Origin: an uncultured Neomegalonema sp.
GTDB lineage: Bacteria > Pseudomonadota > Alphaproteobacteria > Rhodobacterales > Rhodobacteraceae
Direction: 5' to 3'
NCBI GenBank assembly: GCA_937958345.1
Contig: CALGNW010000180.1
Span: forward strand, 1 to 6,671
DNA length: 6,671 nucleotides
Shown: piece by piece, positions 1-6,166 of the stretch
Layout: each line of letters begins with the position of its first letter
How positions within the stretch are numbered: the first letter of the stretch is position 1
Program-made: the position numbers and the translations under genes
The notes under the pieces: generated by a model
What the model was told of the DNA's origin: nothing
The model's database searches: none
Seen by the model: only the letters and a program-made list of their open reading frames with translations

Positions 1-2312
1 CGATGCAGGGGCGGCGGGTCCATCCCGTGCAGCGATTCCTCAAGCACCTTCCACGTCGCGCCTGACAATTCAGTGCTTTCCGCTCCGATCCACAGAATCA
101 GCGTTTTTTCATCACGCCGGACACCGATCTCAATGACCTGATCAATCCCTGTCTCGTTCCGCACAGCATTAATCAGATTATGCATGATCTCGCGGAAACG
201 GGGAGCATCGCCCGGGACTTCACCGATGCTGTCGGGACAATCGACACGCAGGGTTATCGGTTCGGGCACACTGCGTTCGATAAACCGCACGGTCGCATCG
301 ATCACAGACTTCAGGTGAATCGGTTCGACTTTGAACGGAAAATCATCCGCCTGAATCATCGCCAGATCAGTAATACCTGTAACCAAAAGGCGCAGATCAT
401 TCGCGGCAGTCGAAACGCCCTTGATGTATTCGCTCTGCTTTTCGTTCAGGTCGCCGAAGATCTGCTGGGAAAGAATTTCCGAGAACCCGATAATCGTGTT
501 GAGCGGTATCTTCAGCTCTTGCGACGCGCCGTGAATTCCCTCAAGAAACGCACTCTTGAGGCCGGATAATTCCTCGAGCTTCTCGTTCTGCTCGACCAGC
601 GACCGCTCTTTATTCTCTGAATCCGTCACATCGGTAAATGCGAACATTGTTGCACCGTCCGGCAGCACCGTTCCGGCCATGGCCAGCACCGTACCATCCG
701 TGCGGTCCATCCGTTCATGCCACGTCCCGCGCGCCTCCGTTGCGCCCGAAACAAACTCGGTCATCCGCGACCAGACACCATCATCGGCAAAAAGCGGTTC
801 GCACAGCGTCGAGATTTCGCGGATATGCGCATCCTCCAGCATTGACAGTTCCAGGTTCCAAAGACGACCGAAGGCCTCGTTCGACAGCCGCCGCCGCCCG
901 TCGAGACCCAGCACAAGAACGCCCTCGCTCAACCGCGCGAACGCAGCCTCCTGCACAGCGGAAACCGTGACCATCTCACGCTTCATCTCGAACAGATCGG
1001 TGACATCCTCGACCATGAGCAAAATACCGCCAAGCGGGTGCGGCTGGGCCAGCAGATGCAGCACGATCCCGTTAGGCAGATGCCAATGGGTTTCATGTGC
1101 CTCGTTCAATTTCGAATATCGGTCGAGCATTTCAGCGCGCCATGTCGAGAAATTGCGCGCCTGCGGAACCTTCGAGCGTTCCCGCAGAGCATTCAACACA
1201 TCGCGCAGGCTGGGGCGCGATTGAAGGAAGGCAGGTTCGACACCCCACAGCGACGCAACCGCATCGTTCGAATAGGAAAGCGTCAGATCCTTGCTGAATA
1301 CCGCGACACCACGATGCAAGCGGTCAAGCGTCAGCTCATTCGCCTCGATCTGACGACGCAGCGCATCTGCAGCGATAACCTGTGCCGTGATATCAGTCGC
1401 AAAACCGAGCGTTCCGTGGGTGACAGGCACTTCTCTGAATTCAAGCGTTCGCTTCGAACCGCCGATAACCGTCGCCGCGCGAATGGTCTGCGGGCGCCCT
1501 ACAGTCCGCGCTCTTTCAGCCAGATCGGTAATCAGCGTCGCCTCGTCTCCGAATACCAACTCGGTCCGGTTGTCGATCACGTCTTCCATGCTCGCGGCCT
1601 CGACCGCTTCGACATAGGCAGTGTTGACCCAAACCGGTGCTCCGTCAGCGTCCCGGCGCCATGCAATCATGGGTGCGTGGTCAAAACTTTCCGACAGTTC
1701 GCCCTGCAACATATCAGCGCGGCGCAGACGGGCCTCGTCCGCCGTTAAAGCGCGCCCGTCACCGATGCCTTCGACAATACTCACCAGCGCACGGCCGCCA
1801 AGGGTGCGTCCAACGACGCGGCGCGACCCGCCCTGCGGTGCATTCACGGTCGATTCGAATGGCAAACCTGAATCGAACAACGCGCCCAGCGACTCGGCCA
1901 GTGCGGAATTGAAGGCGGGCGCAGACAGCAGTTCGGCGATCTCAGCGGTTGTCGCCTCGACATTCAGTTCTTTCAGCGGTTCCGCAGCGCCAATGGCCAT
2001 ATGCAAGCGTCTGCCGGACCAAATCGCAGCGCCATCCGAGCGATCCAACAACAAGGCATCCAATGCCTGCGACATGGCATGGGTTTGTTCCTGAGCAGCG
2101 GAAATCTGCGATTTGGCCCGGCTTTCGGAATGCGCTTTCTTGCGCGCAAACATTACCGATGCACCAATACCGCCCACCGCAAAAAGTCCCAACGCGACCA
2201 TGGGAAGCGAACTTGTTTCAGTCGCCACAACGGCACTGTTTGCCCAAACCGGCGTCACATGCGCCAGTAACGGGACAGCCGTTATTAACCTTTTCCCGGT
2301 GAGTACAGGCAT
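1..2312 (-). CDS. DivL-like multi-PAS sensor protein, probable pseudo-histidine kinase (partial, C-terminus beyond window)
   Basis: The frame stays open from an ATG at 2312 to the window edge, giving 770 codons. An in-frame TAG at 2331-2333 with no other start codon between fixes this ATG, although the ribosome site before it is weak. Residues 1-28 resemble a signal peptide or first membrane segment (VTPVWANSA), and a clear membrane helix follows at about 37-56. Next come three to four PAS-like segments (roughly 80-185, 205-310, 328-438 and 453-565, the first degenerate), two ending in TDIT or TDVTD-type strands. A charged linker leads to a DHp/HisKA helix at 580-655. Where kinases have S-H-E-L-R-T-P-L, this protein has SQELKIPLN, with Gln598 at the phospho-acceptor position and three extra residues (HGA) just before. 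The N-box (HNLINAVRN, 711-719) is one residue short, and the region expected to carry DxGxG reads WIGAESTELSG (741-751) without the aspartate. DivL of Caulobacter (Tyr instead of His, multiple PAS, N-terminal membrane anchor, similar length) is the best analogue; it acts on CckA in the CtrA phosphorelay. DivL orthology is inferred; loss of the catalytic residues is seen directly. Confidence 0.9.
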   Translation of the reverse strand, partial: MPVLTGKRLITAVPLLAHVTPVWANSAVVATETSSLPMVALGLFAVGGIGASVMFARKKAHSESRAKSQISAAQEQTHAMSQALDALLLDRSDGAAIWSGRRLHMAIGAAEPLKELNVEATTAEIAELLSAPAFNSALAESLGALFDSGLPFESTVNAPQGGSRRVVGRTLGGRALVSIVEGIGDGRALTADEARLRRADMLQGELSESFDHAPMIAWRRDADGAPVWVNTAYVEAVEAASMEDVIDNRTELVFGDEATLITDLAERARTVGRPQTIRAATVIGGSKRTLEFREVPVTHGTLGFATDITAQVIAADALRRQIEANELTLDRLHRGVAVFSKDLTLSYSNDAVASLWGVEPAFLQSRPSLRDVLNALRERSKVPQARNFSTWRAEMLDRYSKLNEAHETHWHLPNGIVLHLLAQPHPLGGILLMVEDVTDLFEMKREMVTVSAVQEAAFARLSEGVLVLGLDGRRRLSNEAFGRLWNLELSMLEDAHIREISTLCEPLFADDGVWSRMTEFVSGATEARGTWHERMDRTDGTVLAMAGTVLPDGATMFAFTDVTDSENKERSLVEQNEKLEELSGLKSAFLEGIHGASQELKIPLNTIIGFSEILSQQIFGDLNEKQSEYIKGVSTAANDLRLLVTGITDLAMIQADDFPFKVEPIHLKSVIDATVRFIERSVPEPITLRVDCPDSIGEVPGDAPRFREIMHNLINAVRNETGIDQVIEIGVRRDEKTLILWIGAESTELSGATWKVLEESLHGMDPPPLH

Positions 2313-2409
2313 TCTGCTCGTCTTTATTATCTACCGCGCACCGATAACTTCATACGGCTTACCGGTCGAATTGGCCAGTGCAAAGTACAGTTTTACTTCC
2401 GAAGGCAAG

Positions 2410-2430
2410 TGGTTCGAACCGCGCGAACCA
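2410..2430 (-). repeat. Stem-loop immediately downstream of regB
   Basis: A perfect 7-bp inverted repeat (TGGTTCG / CGAACCA, 7-nt loop) starts four bases after the regB stop codon on the minus strand. The sequence GGTTCGAACC inside it is itself a 10-bp palindrome. No T-run follows, so it is not a canonical intrinsic terminator. It could stabilise the 3' end of regB mRNA or be an operator in front of the DivL-like gene. The rest of the 122-bp spacer holds no gene that I can support. Confidence 0.45.
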
Positions 2431-2434
2431 AGGC

Positions 2435-3799
2435 TCAGGCAGGCTTTTTGCGCGACCAGATTAGTTGAACCGTTGCACCGCCGCTTTTCGTTCCACGGGC
2501 GCGGCGGTTGAAAAACGAGATATTCACGCCCCGACGCTCCAGCAATGTTTTTGAGATAAAGATCCCGAGGCCCATTCCCTCGTATCCGGTCTCGTCAGAA
2601 TTTCTCTTGGACCGGCTTGTCACAAAAGGCTCACCCAGCCGCCCCAGCAGCTCGGATGGAAACCCCGCCCCGTCATCTTCGATCCGAACCTCTATCCGTT
2701 CATCGGAAATATGACTGTGAATCGTCACCTGAGAATACGCAAAATCGACGGCATTCTGGATGAGGTTCCTCAATCCCTGAATGACTTCGGGGCGACGGTC
2801 TATCTCGGGTGTAGCGGGCGCGACGTCGTGGACCACTTCGCCATTTACCATGAAAATAACCGACTTCGGCGTGTTGATATGAGGCGCGGCGGCTTCTTCC
2901 AGCACCGACAAAAGCGGCGCTTCGTGGAATCGTTCGATATCCCGCCGCTGAATCCCCGCCAGTTCAGCCAGAATATCTCTGCAACGGGCCGTCTGCTCGC
3001 GGATAAGCGCCAGATCGCCCTCTTTGTCCGCGTCCTCGGGCAAATCACGCTCCATCTCGCGTGCTGTCACCGCAATCGTTGCGAGAGGAGTCCCCAGTTC
3101 ATGCGCGGCGGCGGCAGCCATTGCTCCCAACGAAGACAGCTGATGCTCGCGCGACAAGGCCAGCTGAGTCGCCGCCAGCGCCTGAGACATCCGGAACGCC
3201 TCCTCGGCAATTCTGCCAATGTATCCCGCGATAAAAACAATGCCGATCAACAGCGCCAATCCAAACCCGATCCGATAAATCACGGGCAGAGCAAGAACTT
3301 CGCCGCTTTCCCTAACCAGCGGAAAGTGGATCAGCTCGACCAAGACAATGAGCAACAGGCATACAGCGACTGAAATGCGCGCACTGGACGCCGTCAGAGC
3401 GGCCGCACTAATCGTAGTTGTTGCAAGAAACAGAATACAAAAGGGATTGGACAGCCCGCCGGACAACCCCAACAACAAGGCCAGCTGCACCGCGTCGAAA
3501 ATCAGCCAAGCCAACGCAACCCGTTCGGAAAGACGCGCATTAGAAGGCAAAAACGTCGCGGCAATGATGTTGAACCAGACAGAGATCAGCACGATCGCAA
3601 GGCTCGGAATCAGCGCCAGCTGGAAATCCAGCAGAAAATGCACAATCAGAATCGTCGTCAACTGACCGGCAGCCGCCACCCAGCGGATGTTTGATAAAGT
3701 CGCCGCACGGACGCCATAGCGGCGTTCATGCGCGAGCGACAGCTCAGCAACATCGGCAGGACGATTCTTGAATTCGACAGTATCGGCTTTGGCAGCCAT
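2435..3799 (-). CDS. regB: RegB/PrrB redox-responsive membrane sensor histidine kinase
   Basis: RegB autophosphorylates and transfers phosphate to RegA when the respiratory chain is reduced, controlling respiration, photosynthesis and fixation genes. The 454-residue protein has six membrane helices between about residues 40 and 195. Between the third and fourth lies GGLSNPFC (114-121), matching the GGxxNPF ubiquinone-site motif of the family. The cytoplasmic part has the H-box AAAAAHELGTPLATI with phospho-acceptor His233, then TARCRDIL with Cys273, the equivalent of the redox-active Cys265 of Rhodobacter capsulatus RegB. The ATPase domain is intact: N-box NLIQNAVDFA (345-354), G1 EDDGAGF (374-380) and G2 GMGLGIFI (408-415). 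I chose the ATG at 3799 because AAAGG lies seven bases upstream. An ATG at 3826 would add nine residues (463 in all), but its purine tract abuts the codon. The gene is divergent from senC, and the DivL-like gene follows 122 bp downstream on the same strand. All known functional residues are present, so it should be an active kinase. Confidence 0.96.
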   Translation of the reverse strand: MAAKADTVEFKNRPADVAELSLAHERRYGVRAATLSNIRWVAAAGQLTTILIVHFLLDFQLALIPSLAIVLISVWFNIIAATFLPSNARLSERVALAWLIFDAVQLALLLGLSGGLSNPFCILFLATTTISAAALTASSARISVAVCLLLIVLVELIHFPLVRESGEVLALPVIYRIGFGLALLIGIVFIAGYIGRIAEEAFRMSQALAATQLALSREHQLSSLGAMAAAAAHELGTPLATIAVTAREMERDLPEDADKEGDLALIREQTARCRDILAELAGIQRRDIERFHEAPLLSVLEEAAAPHINTPKSVIFMVNGEVVHDVAPATPEIDRRPEVIQGLRNLIQNAVDFAYSQVTIHSHISDERIEVRIEDDGAGFPSELLGRLGEPFVTSRSKRNSDETGYEGMGLGIFISKTLLERRGVNISFFNRRARGTKSGGATVQLIWSRKKPA

Positions 3800-3806
3800 T
3801 TCCGCG

Positions 3807-3811
3807 CCTTT
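3807..3811 (-). promoter_or_regulatory. Ribosome binding site favouring the 3799 start of regB
   Basis: AAAGG lies seven bases before the ATG at 3799 on the minus strand. The alternative ATG at 3826 has only GAGAGA directly against it, which is too close for normal initiation. This supports the shorter RegB, but proteomic evidence is lacking. Confidence 0.5.
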
Positions 3812-3826
3812 CGGTGTCACCGGCAT

Positions 3827-3940
3827 TCTCTCGGCAACGTGAATTCCACCGTACCACTCTCGCAGGGCAAGTTCATGCGCGGGCTTGCAGCAGGTCCCGT
3901 GAGTGATGATATGGCATGAAAGACACGGGGGACCATAACG
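3827..3940. promoter_or_regulatory. Divergent regB / senC intergenic control region
   Basis: These roughly 115-140 bases separate the oppositely oriented regB and senC genes and must contain, or lie next to, both promoters. In Rhodobacter the equivalent region carries divergent promoters and is autoregulated by RegA (family knowledge). I see no convincing sigma-70 hexamer pair. The best candidate for senC is TTGCAG (3885-3890) with TGATAT (3907-3912), which is weak. I see no FNR-type TTGAT-N4-ATCAA site. The right end holds the imperfect inverted repeat listed separately. Confidence 0.55.
3893..3934 (+). repeat. Imperfect inverted repeat overlapping the senC ribosome binding site
   Basis: GGTCCCGTG (3893-3901) can pair with CACGGGGGACC (3924-3934) over nine base pairs with a two-G bulge, leaving a 22-nt loop. 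The right arm contains the GGGGGA that is the likely senC ribosome site (3927-3932, eight bases before the ATG). If the transcript starts upstream of 3893, the hairpin could hide this site. If it starts inside, the repeat could still be a DNA operator. Confidence 0.4.
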
Positions 3941-4564
3941 ATGAGTTCATTTCGCACAGCTTCGCTTACGCTTGGAGCCGTGATTGTCGCCGGTGTGGCC
4001 GCTGTTGGCGGGTACGCCGCACTGGGCGGCAAGATGCCGGGCGCGCGTGACTGCCCCGGCGGTTTAGCAGGTGCAAGCATCGGCGGCCCCTTCGAACTAA
4101 CCGGAAAATCCGGCGAGGTCATCGGCTCGGAAACGCTTAAAGGCGGGCCCTCGCTGGTTTATTTCGGCTTCGCCACATGCCCGGACGTCTGCCCGATGGA
4201 ACTGGCGGAGATCGCGTCGGCAGTGGACATCCTGTCGGACGAACACGATCTTTCAGTTCGCTCGGTCTTTATAACTGTCGATCCCGAGCGCGATACCGTC
4301 GAGAAAGTCGGCGAATACGCCTCGTTCTTCCACGACGACATGATCGGCCTGACCGGAACGCCGCAGGAAATTTCGAAAACCGCCAAGGCATTCCGCGTCT
4401 ACTACAACCGCGTTGCCGACCCCGATTTTGCAGACGGCTATACGATGGATCACTCCAACATCATTTACCTGCTGGACGAAAAGGCAAACTACCGGACCTA
4501 CTACAAGGGCAGCGAAGCCACCGCCGAGTCAATTGCGTCGGGCGTCGCCTGTCACTTCGGCTGA
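3941..4564 (+). CDS. senC: SenC/PrrC, SCO1-family copper chaperone for cytochrome oxidase
   Basis: SCO-family proteins deliver copper to the binuclear centre of haem-copper oxidases; in Rhodobacter the SenC/PrrC protein is needed for normal cbb3 oxidase activity and influences RegB signalling. This 207-residue protein has one N-terminal membrane helix (about 8-28) that anchors a thioredoxin-like domain in the periplasm. The copper-binding motif CPDVC supplies Cys80 and Cys84, preceded by the typical LVYFGFATC strand. The third copper ligand is His171 in YTMDHSNIIYLLD, and the family signature VDPERDT is at 113-119. Two further cysteines, Cys38 and Cys204, are outside the motif. The start is supported by GGGGGA eight bases upstream and by an in-frame stop at 3917-3919 after a nearby ATG. 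The gene is divergent from regB and overlaps the transporter gene tail to tail by 13 bp, so no terminator separates them. Confidence 0.96.
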   Translation: MSSFRTASLTLGAVIVAGVAAVGGYAALGGKMPGARDCPGGLAGASIGGPFELTGKSGEVIGSETLKGGPSLVYFGFATCPDVCPMELAEIASAVDILSDEHDLSVRSVFITVDPERDTVEKVGEYASFFHDDMIGLTGTPQEISKTAKAFRVYYNRVADPDFADGYTMDHSNIIYLLDEKANYRTYYKGSEATAESIASGVACHFG

Positions 4565-5442
4565 TTGCCGCGCATCACCATCGCAACTCCCGCCGCCGTC
4601 AGCACGACACCGACCGCTGCCTGCATACCCAGCGTCTCGCCGAACAACGCCCAGGCCATCAGCGCGGTGCAGGGCGGCACGAGGAAGAACAGGCTGGCGA
4701 CCTTCGATGCCTCGCCCCGGCGTATCAGGCTCATCAACAGCCCGACTGCGCCCAGCGACAGGACAATGACCAGCCAAGCCAAGGCGAAGACAAACTCGCC
4801 GGTCCACGAAACCGTGCGGGTTTCAAACATAAAGGCCAGCGGAACAACGATCCCCAGCGCCCCCAGATACTGAAGCACTGCGCCGGACCTCATCGGCGCA
4901 TCGGCACAGTATTTCTTCTGATAGATTGTCGCGACGGAAATCCCGAACAGCCCGGCAATGCAAAGCACCAGCCCGCCCCAGTCGCCAATGCCCCCGCCCA
5001 GCTTACGCGAGACCACCAGCATCGCTCCGGCCAGACCCAAAAGCAGACCGAACCACTGCAGGCGGTTCATCCGCTCGCCCAGCATGACGCGCGCCAGCAC
5101 TGCCGACAGGATCGGCTGCATACAGACGATCAGCGCGGCAACCCCCGCCTCCACGCCCAGCCATATCGCCGTAAACACACCGCCGAGATAGACTCCGTGC
5201 AACAGCGCCCCGACGATCAGCAAAGCCCGCATTTCTGCGGGGTCGGGCCACACGGCACGGGTCACCAGCACCCAGCCGGACATCAGCGCGACAACAGCGG
5301 CGAATCGGATCGACAGAAAGGTCAGCGGCTCGGCATAGGGCAGTCCGTATTTCGCGCCGATAAACCCCGTACTCCACAGCACGACGAAAACCGGAGCCAC
5401 CAGTGTTGAAATGACGCTTGAAGACGCCTCGGCACGACGCAT
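4552..5442 (-). CDS. EamA/DMT-superfamily membrane transporter
   Basis: The 296-residue product is almost entirely hydrophobic, with about ten membrane helices in two homologous halves, the usual size and layout of EamA (DUF6-type) drug/metabolite exporters in the inner membrane. Signatures include WSTGFIGAKYG near the N-terminus, the arginine-containing FLSIRFAAV (42-50), MQPILSAVLARVMLGER (98-114) closing the first repeat, and VPPCTALMAWALFGE (255-269) closing the second. The substrate cannot be told; relatives export amino acids, other metabolites or drugs. I chose the ATG at 5442 because AGGTGA sits just before it; a GTG at 5448 lies inside that site. The gene sits antisense between senC and regA, diverges from regA across 40 bp, and its last 13 bp overlap the end of senC. 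Codon use looks like that of its neighbours, so I see no sign of recent transfer. Confidence 0.92.
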   Translation of the reverse strand: MRRAEASSSVISTLVAPVFVVLWSTGFIGAKYGLPYAEPLTFLSIRFAAVVALMSGWVLVTRAVWPDPAEMRALLIVGALLHGVYLGGVFTAIWLGVEAGVAALIVCMQPILSAVLARVMLGERMNRLQWFGLLLGLAGAMLVVSRKLGGGIGDWGGLVLCIAGLFGISVATIYQKKYCADAPMRSGAVLQYLGALGIVVPLAFMFETRTVSWTGEFVFALAWLVIVLSLGAVGLLMSLIRRGEASKVASLFFLVPPCTALMAWALFGETLGMQAAVGVVLTAAGVAMVMRGNQPK

Positions 5443-5444
5443 AT

Positions 5445-5450
5445 TCACCT
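5445..5450 (-). promoter_or_regulatory. Ribosome binding site of the EamA transporter
   Basis: AGGTGA on the minus strand matches the anti-Shine-Dalgarno complement and stands two bases before the ATG at 5442 (five bases counted from the AGG core). It favours this ATG over the GTG at 5448, which is part of the site itself. Confidence 0.55.
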
Positions 5451-5467
5451 GAGAAGTTTATACTTAT

Positions 5468-5473
5468 GGAGAG
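5468..5473 (+). promoter_or_regulatory. Ribosome binding site setting the regA start at ATG 5483
   Basis: GGAGAG stands nine bases before the ATG at 5483. A TTG at 5474 is in frame but directly abuts this site, so it could not use it. The ATG also gives a length (185 residues) matching Rhodobacter RegA (184). Confidence 0.65.
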
Positions 5474-5482
5474 TTGAACGGG

Positions 5483-6040
5483 ATGGATTCGCCTGACCTT
5501 GTCCCCATCGGAGAGGACCCCAGCCTTCTTATCGTGGATGACGATGCGGCATTCCGCAACCGTCTGGCCCGCGCGATGGAGGGGCGGGGCTTTAGCGTCA
5601 CACTCGCAGAAAGTGTATCCGAGGGGATCGCTGCGGCCACGCGCGCGGCGCCTCCGGCCTATGCGGTGGTTGATTTACGGCTTGAGGACGGCAACGGTCT
5701 GGATGTGGTAGAGGCGCTGCGGTCCAAACGCGAGGACGCTAAAATCGTGATTTTGACCGGTTACGGCGCGATTGCGACGGCTGTTGCGGCGGTCAAGGCG
5801 GGGGCTGTCGACTATCTGTCCAAGCCTGCGGATGCCGATGATATCGAGCACGCCCTTCGCGCTCCGGTTGAGGCCAAACCGCCTCCGCCCGAAAACCCGA
5901 TGTCGGCGGACCGTGTGCGCTGGGAGCACATTCAGAGGGTGTTTGAACTTTGCGACCGCAACGTCAGCGAGACTGCGCGCCGCCTCAACATGCACCGCCG
6001 CACGTTGCAGCGCATCTTGGCAAAACGCTCACCGCGATAG
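5483..6040 (+). CDS. regA: RegA/PrrA/ActR global redox response regulator
   Basis: RegA is the DNA-binding partner of RegB; once phosphorylated it activates or represses genes for photosynthesis, oxidases, CO2 and nitrogen fixation. The 185-residue product begins with a receiver domain: acidic cluster Asp19-Asp21 (IVDDD), phospho-acceptor Asp64 in VVDLRLEDGNGLDVVEALR, Thr92 in LTGYGAIATAVAAVK, and Lys114 in YLSKPADADD. A four-proline linker (PPPPENP, 133-139) typical of this family follows. The C-terminal Fis-type helix-turn-helix spans about 145-182 and includes RNVSETARRLNMHRRTLQR, which appears the same as I recall for Rhodobacter RegA. The extreme N-terminus (MDSPDLVPIGED) is not conserved, as is usual. 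In Rhodobacter the gene follows senC directly; here an antisense transporter lies between. Its 3' flank lacks a clear intrinsic terminator, so transcription may continue into the dehydrogenase gene. Confidence 0.97.
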   Translation: MDSPDLVPIGEDPSLLIVDDDAAFRNRLARAMEGRGFSVTLAESVSEGIAAATRAAPPAYAVVDLRLEDGNGLDVVEALRSKREDAKIVILTGYGAIATAVAAVKAGAVDYLSKPADADDIEHALRAPVEAKPPPPENPMSADRVRWEHIQRVFELCDRNVSETARRLNMHRRTLQRILAKRSPR

Positions 6041-6116
6041 TGCGCGTTGCGTCCGAAGGCGTTTCCCGGAATCCGGACCGGAGCAACCGCCTTCAGGTAA
6101 AACCCGCGCCGAACCC

Positions 6117-6156
6117 TTGCAAAACTCTGGAACGCCTTTCACGATCGTTGCAAAAC
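6117..6156 (+). repeat. Direct repeat TTGCAAAAC, two copies 31 bp apart
   Basis: TTGCAAAAC occurs at 6117-6125 and again at 6148-6156, 31 bp start to start, close to three helical turns, so both copies would face the same side of the DNA. The second copy lies in the loop of the hairpin over the dehydrogenase ribosome site. They may be operator half-sites or chance repeats. Confidence 0.35.
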
Positions 6157-6160
6157 CCGT

Positions 6161-6166
6161 GAAAGG
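6161..6166 (+). promoter_or_regulatory. Ribosome binding site of the dehydrogenase, within a hairpin arm
   Basis: GAAAGG stands eight bases before the ATG at 6175 and lies wholly within the right arm of the perfect 10-bp inverted repeat, so it would be base-paired if that hairpin forms in the mRNA. Confidence 0.55.

Larger units (their letters stand above)
5443..5482. promoter_or_regulatory. Short AT-rich divergent spacer between the transporter gene and regA
   Basis: Only 40 bp separate the two start codons. The core AAGTTTATACTT (5454-5465) is the most AT-rich patch nearby and carries a TATACT hexamer on the plus strand and TATAAA on the minus strand. Neither has a good -35 at the right distance, and either would give a very short leader. 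The regA promoter may instead lie inside the transporter coding sequence, or upstream by read-through from senC. Confidence 0.35.

Noticed and set aside
180..2302. Long plus-strand open frames opposite the DivL-like gene, including 1038-1748 (236 codons) and 556-1224 (222 codons)
   Set aside because: They are antisense to a single continuous frame with recognisable PAS and DHp segments. Their products are low-complexity, rich in Arg, Ser and Pro, and show no domain pattern. Such frames are expected from GC-rich codon usage.
2410..2430. tRNA T-arm-like sequence GGTTCGAACC
   Set aside because: No matching acceptor stem, D-arm or anticodon arm lies at the proper distance on either strand, and regB coding sequence occupies the expected place on the minus strand.
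2331..2440. Minus-strand open stretch ending EVKLYFALANSTGKPYEVIGAR before the TAG at 2331-2333
   Set aside because: It reads like protein by eye, but it has no ATG start or ribosome site, extends out of frame into regB, and is too short to tell from chance.
2844..3048. Second minus-strand frame of 67 codons inside regB
   Set aside because: It is an out-of-frame shadow of the RegB kinase core, with no separate ribosome site or domain.
4177..5409. A 410-codon plus-strand frame opposite the EamA transporter and overlapping senC
   Set aside because: Its product is extremely rich in Gln, Arg, His and Pro with no domain signature, while the other strand and senC encode clear families over the same bases.
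5459..5464. TATACT as a confident -10 box for regA
   Set aside because: No acceptable -35 lies 16-18 bp upstream, and initiation about seven bases downstream would begin inside the ribosome binding site.
6055..6094. Intrinsic terminator after regA
   Set aside because: A 7-bp stem with a 26-base loop is present, but no T-run follows the right arm, so it does not meet the usual rho-independent terminator pattern.
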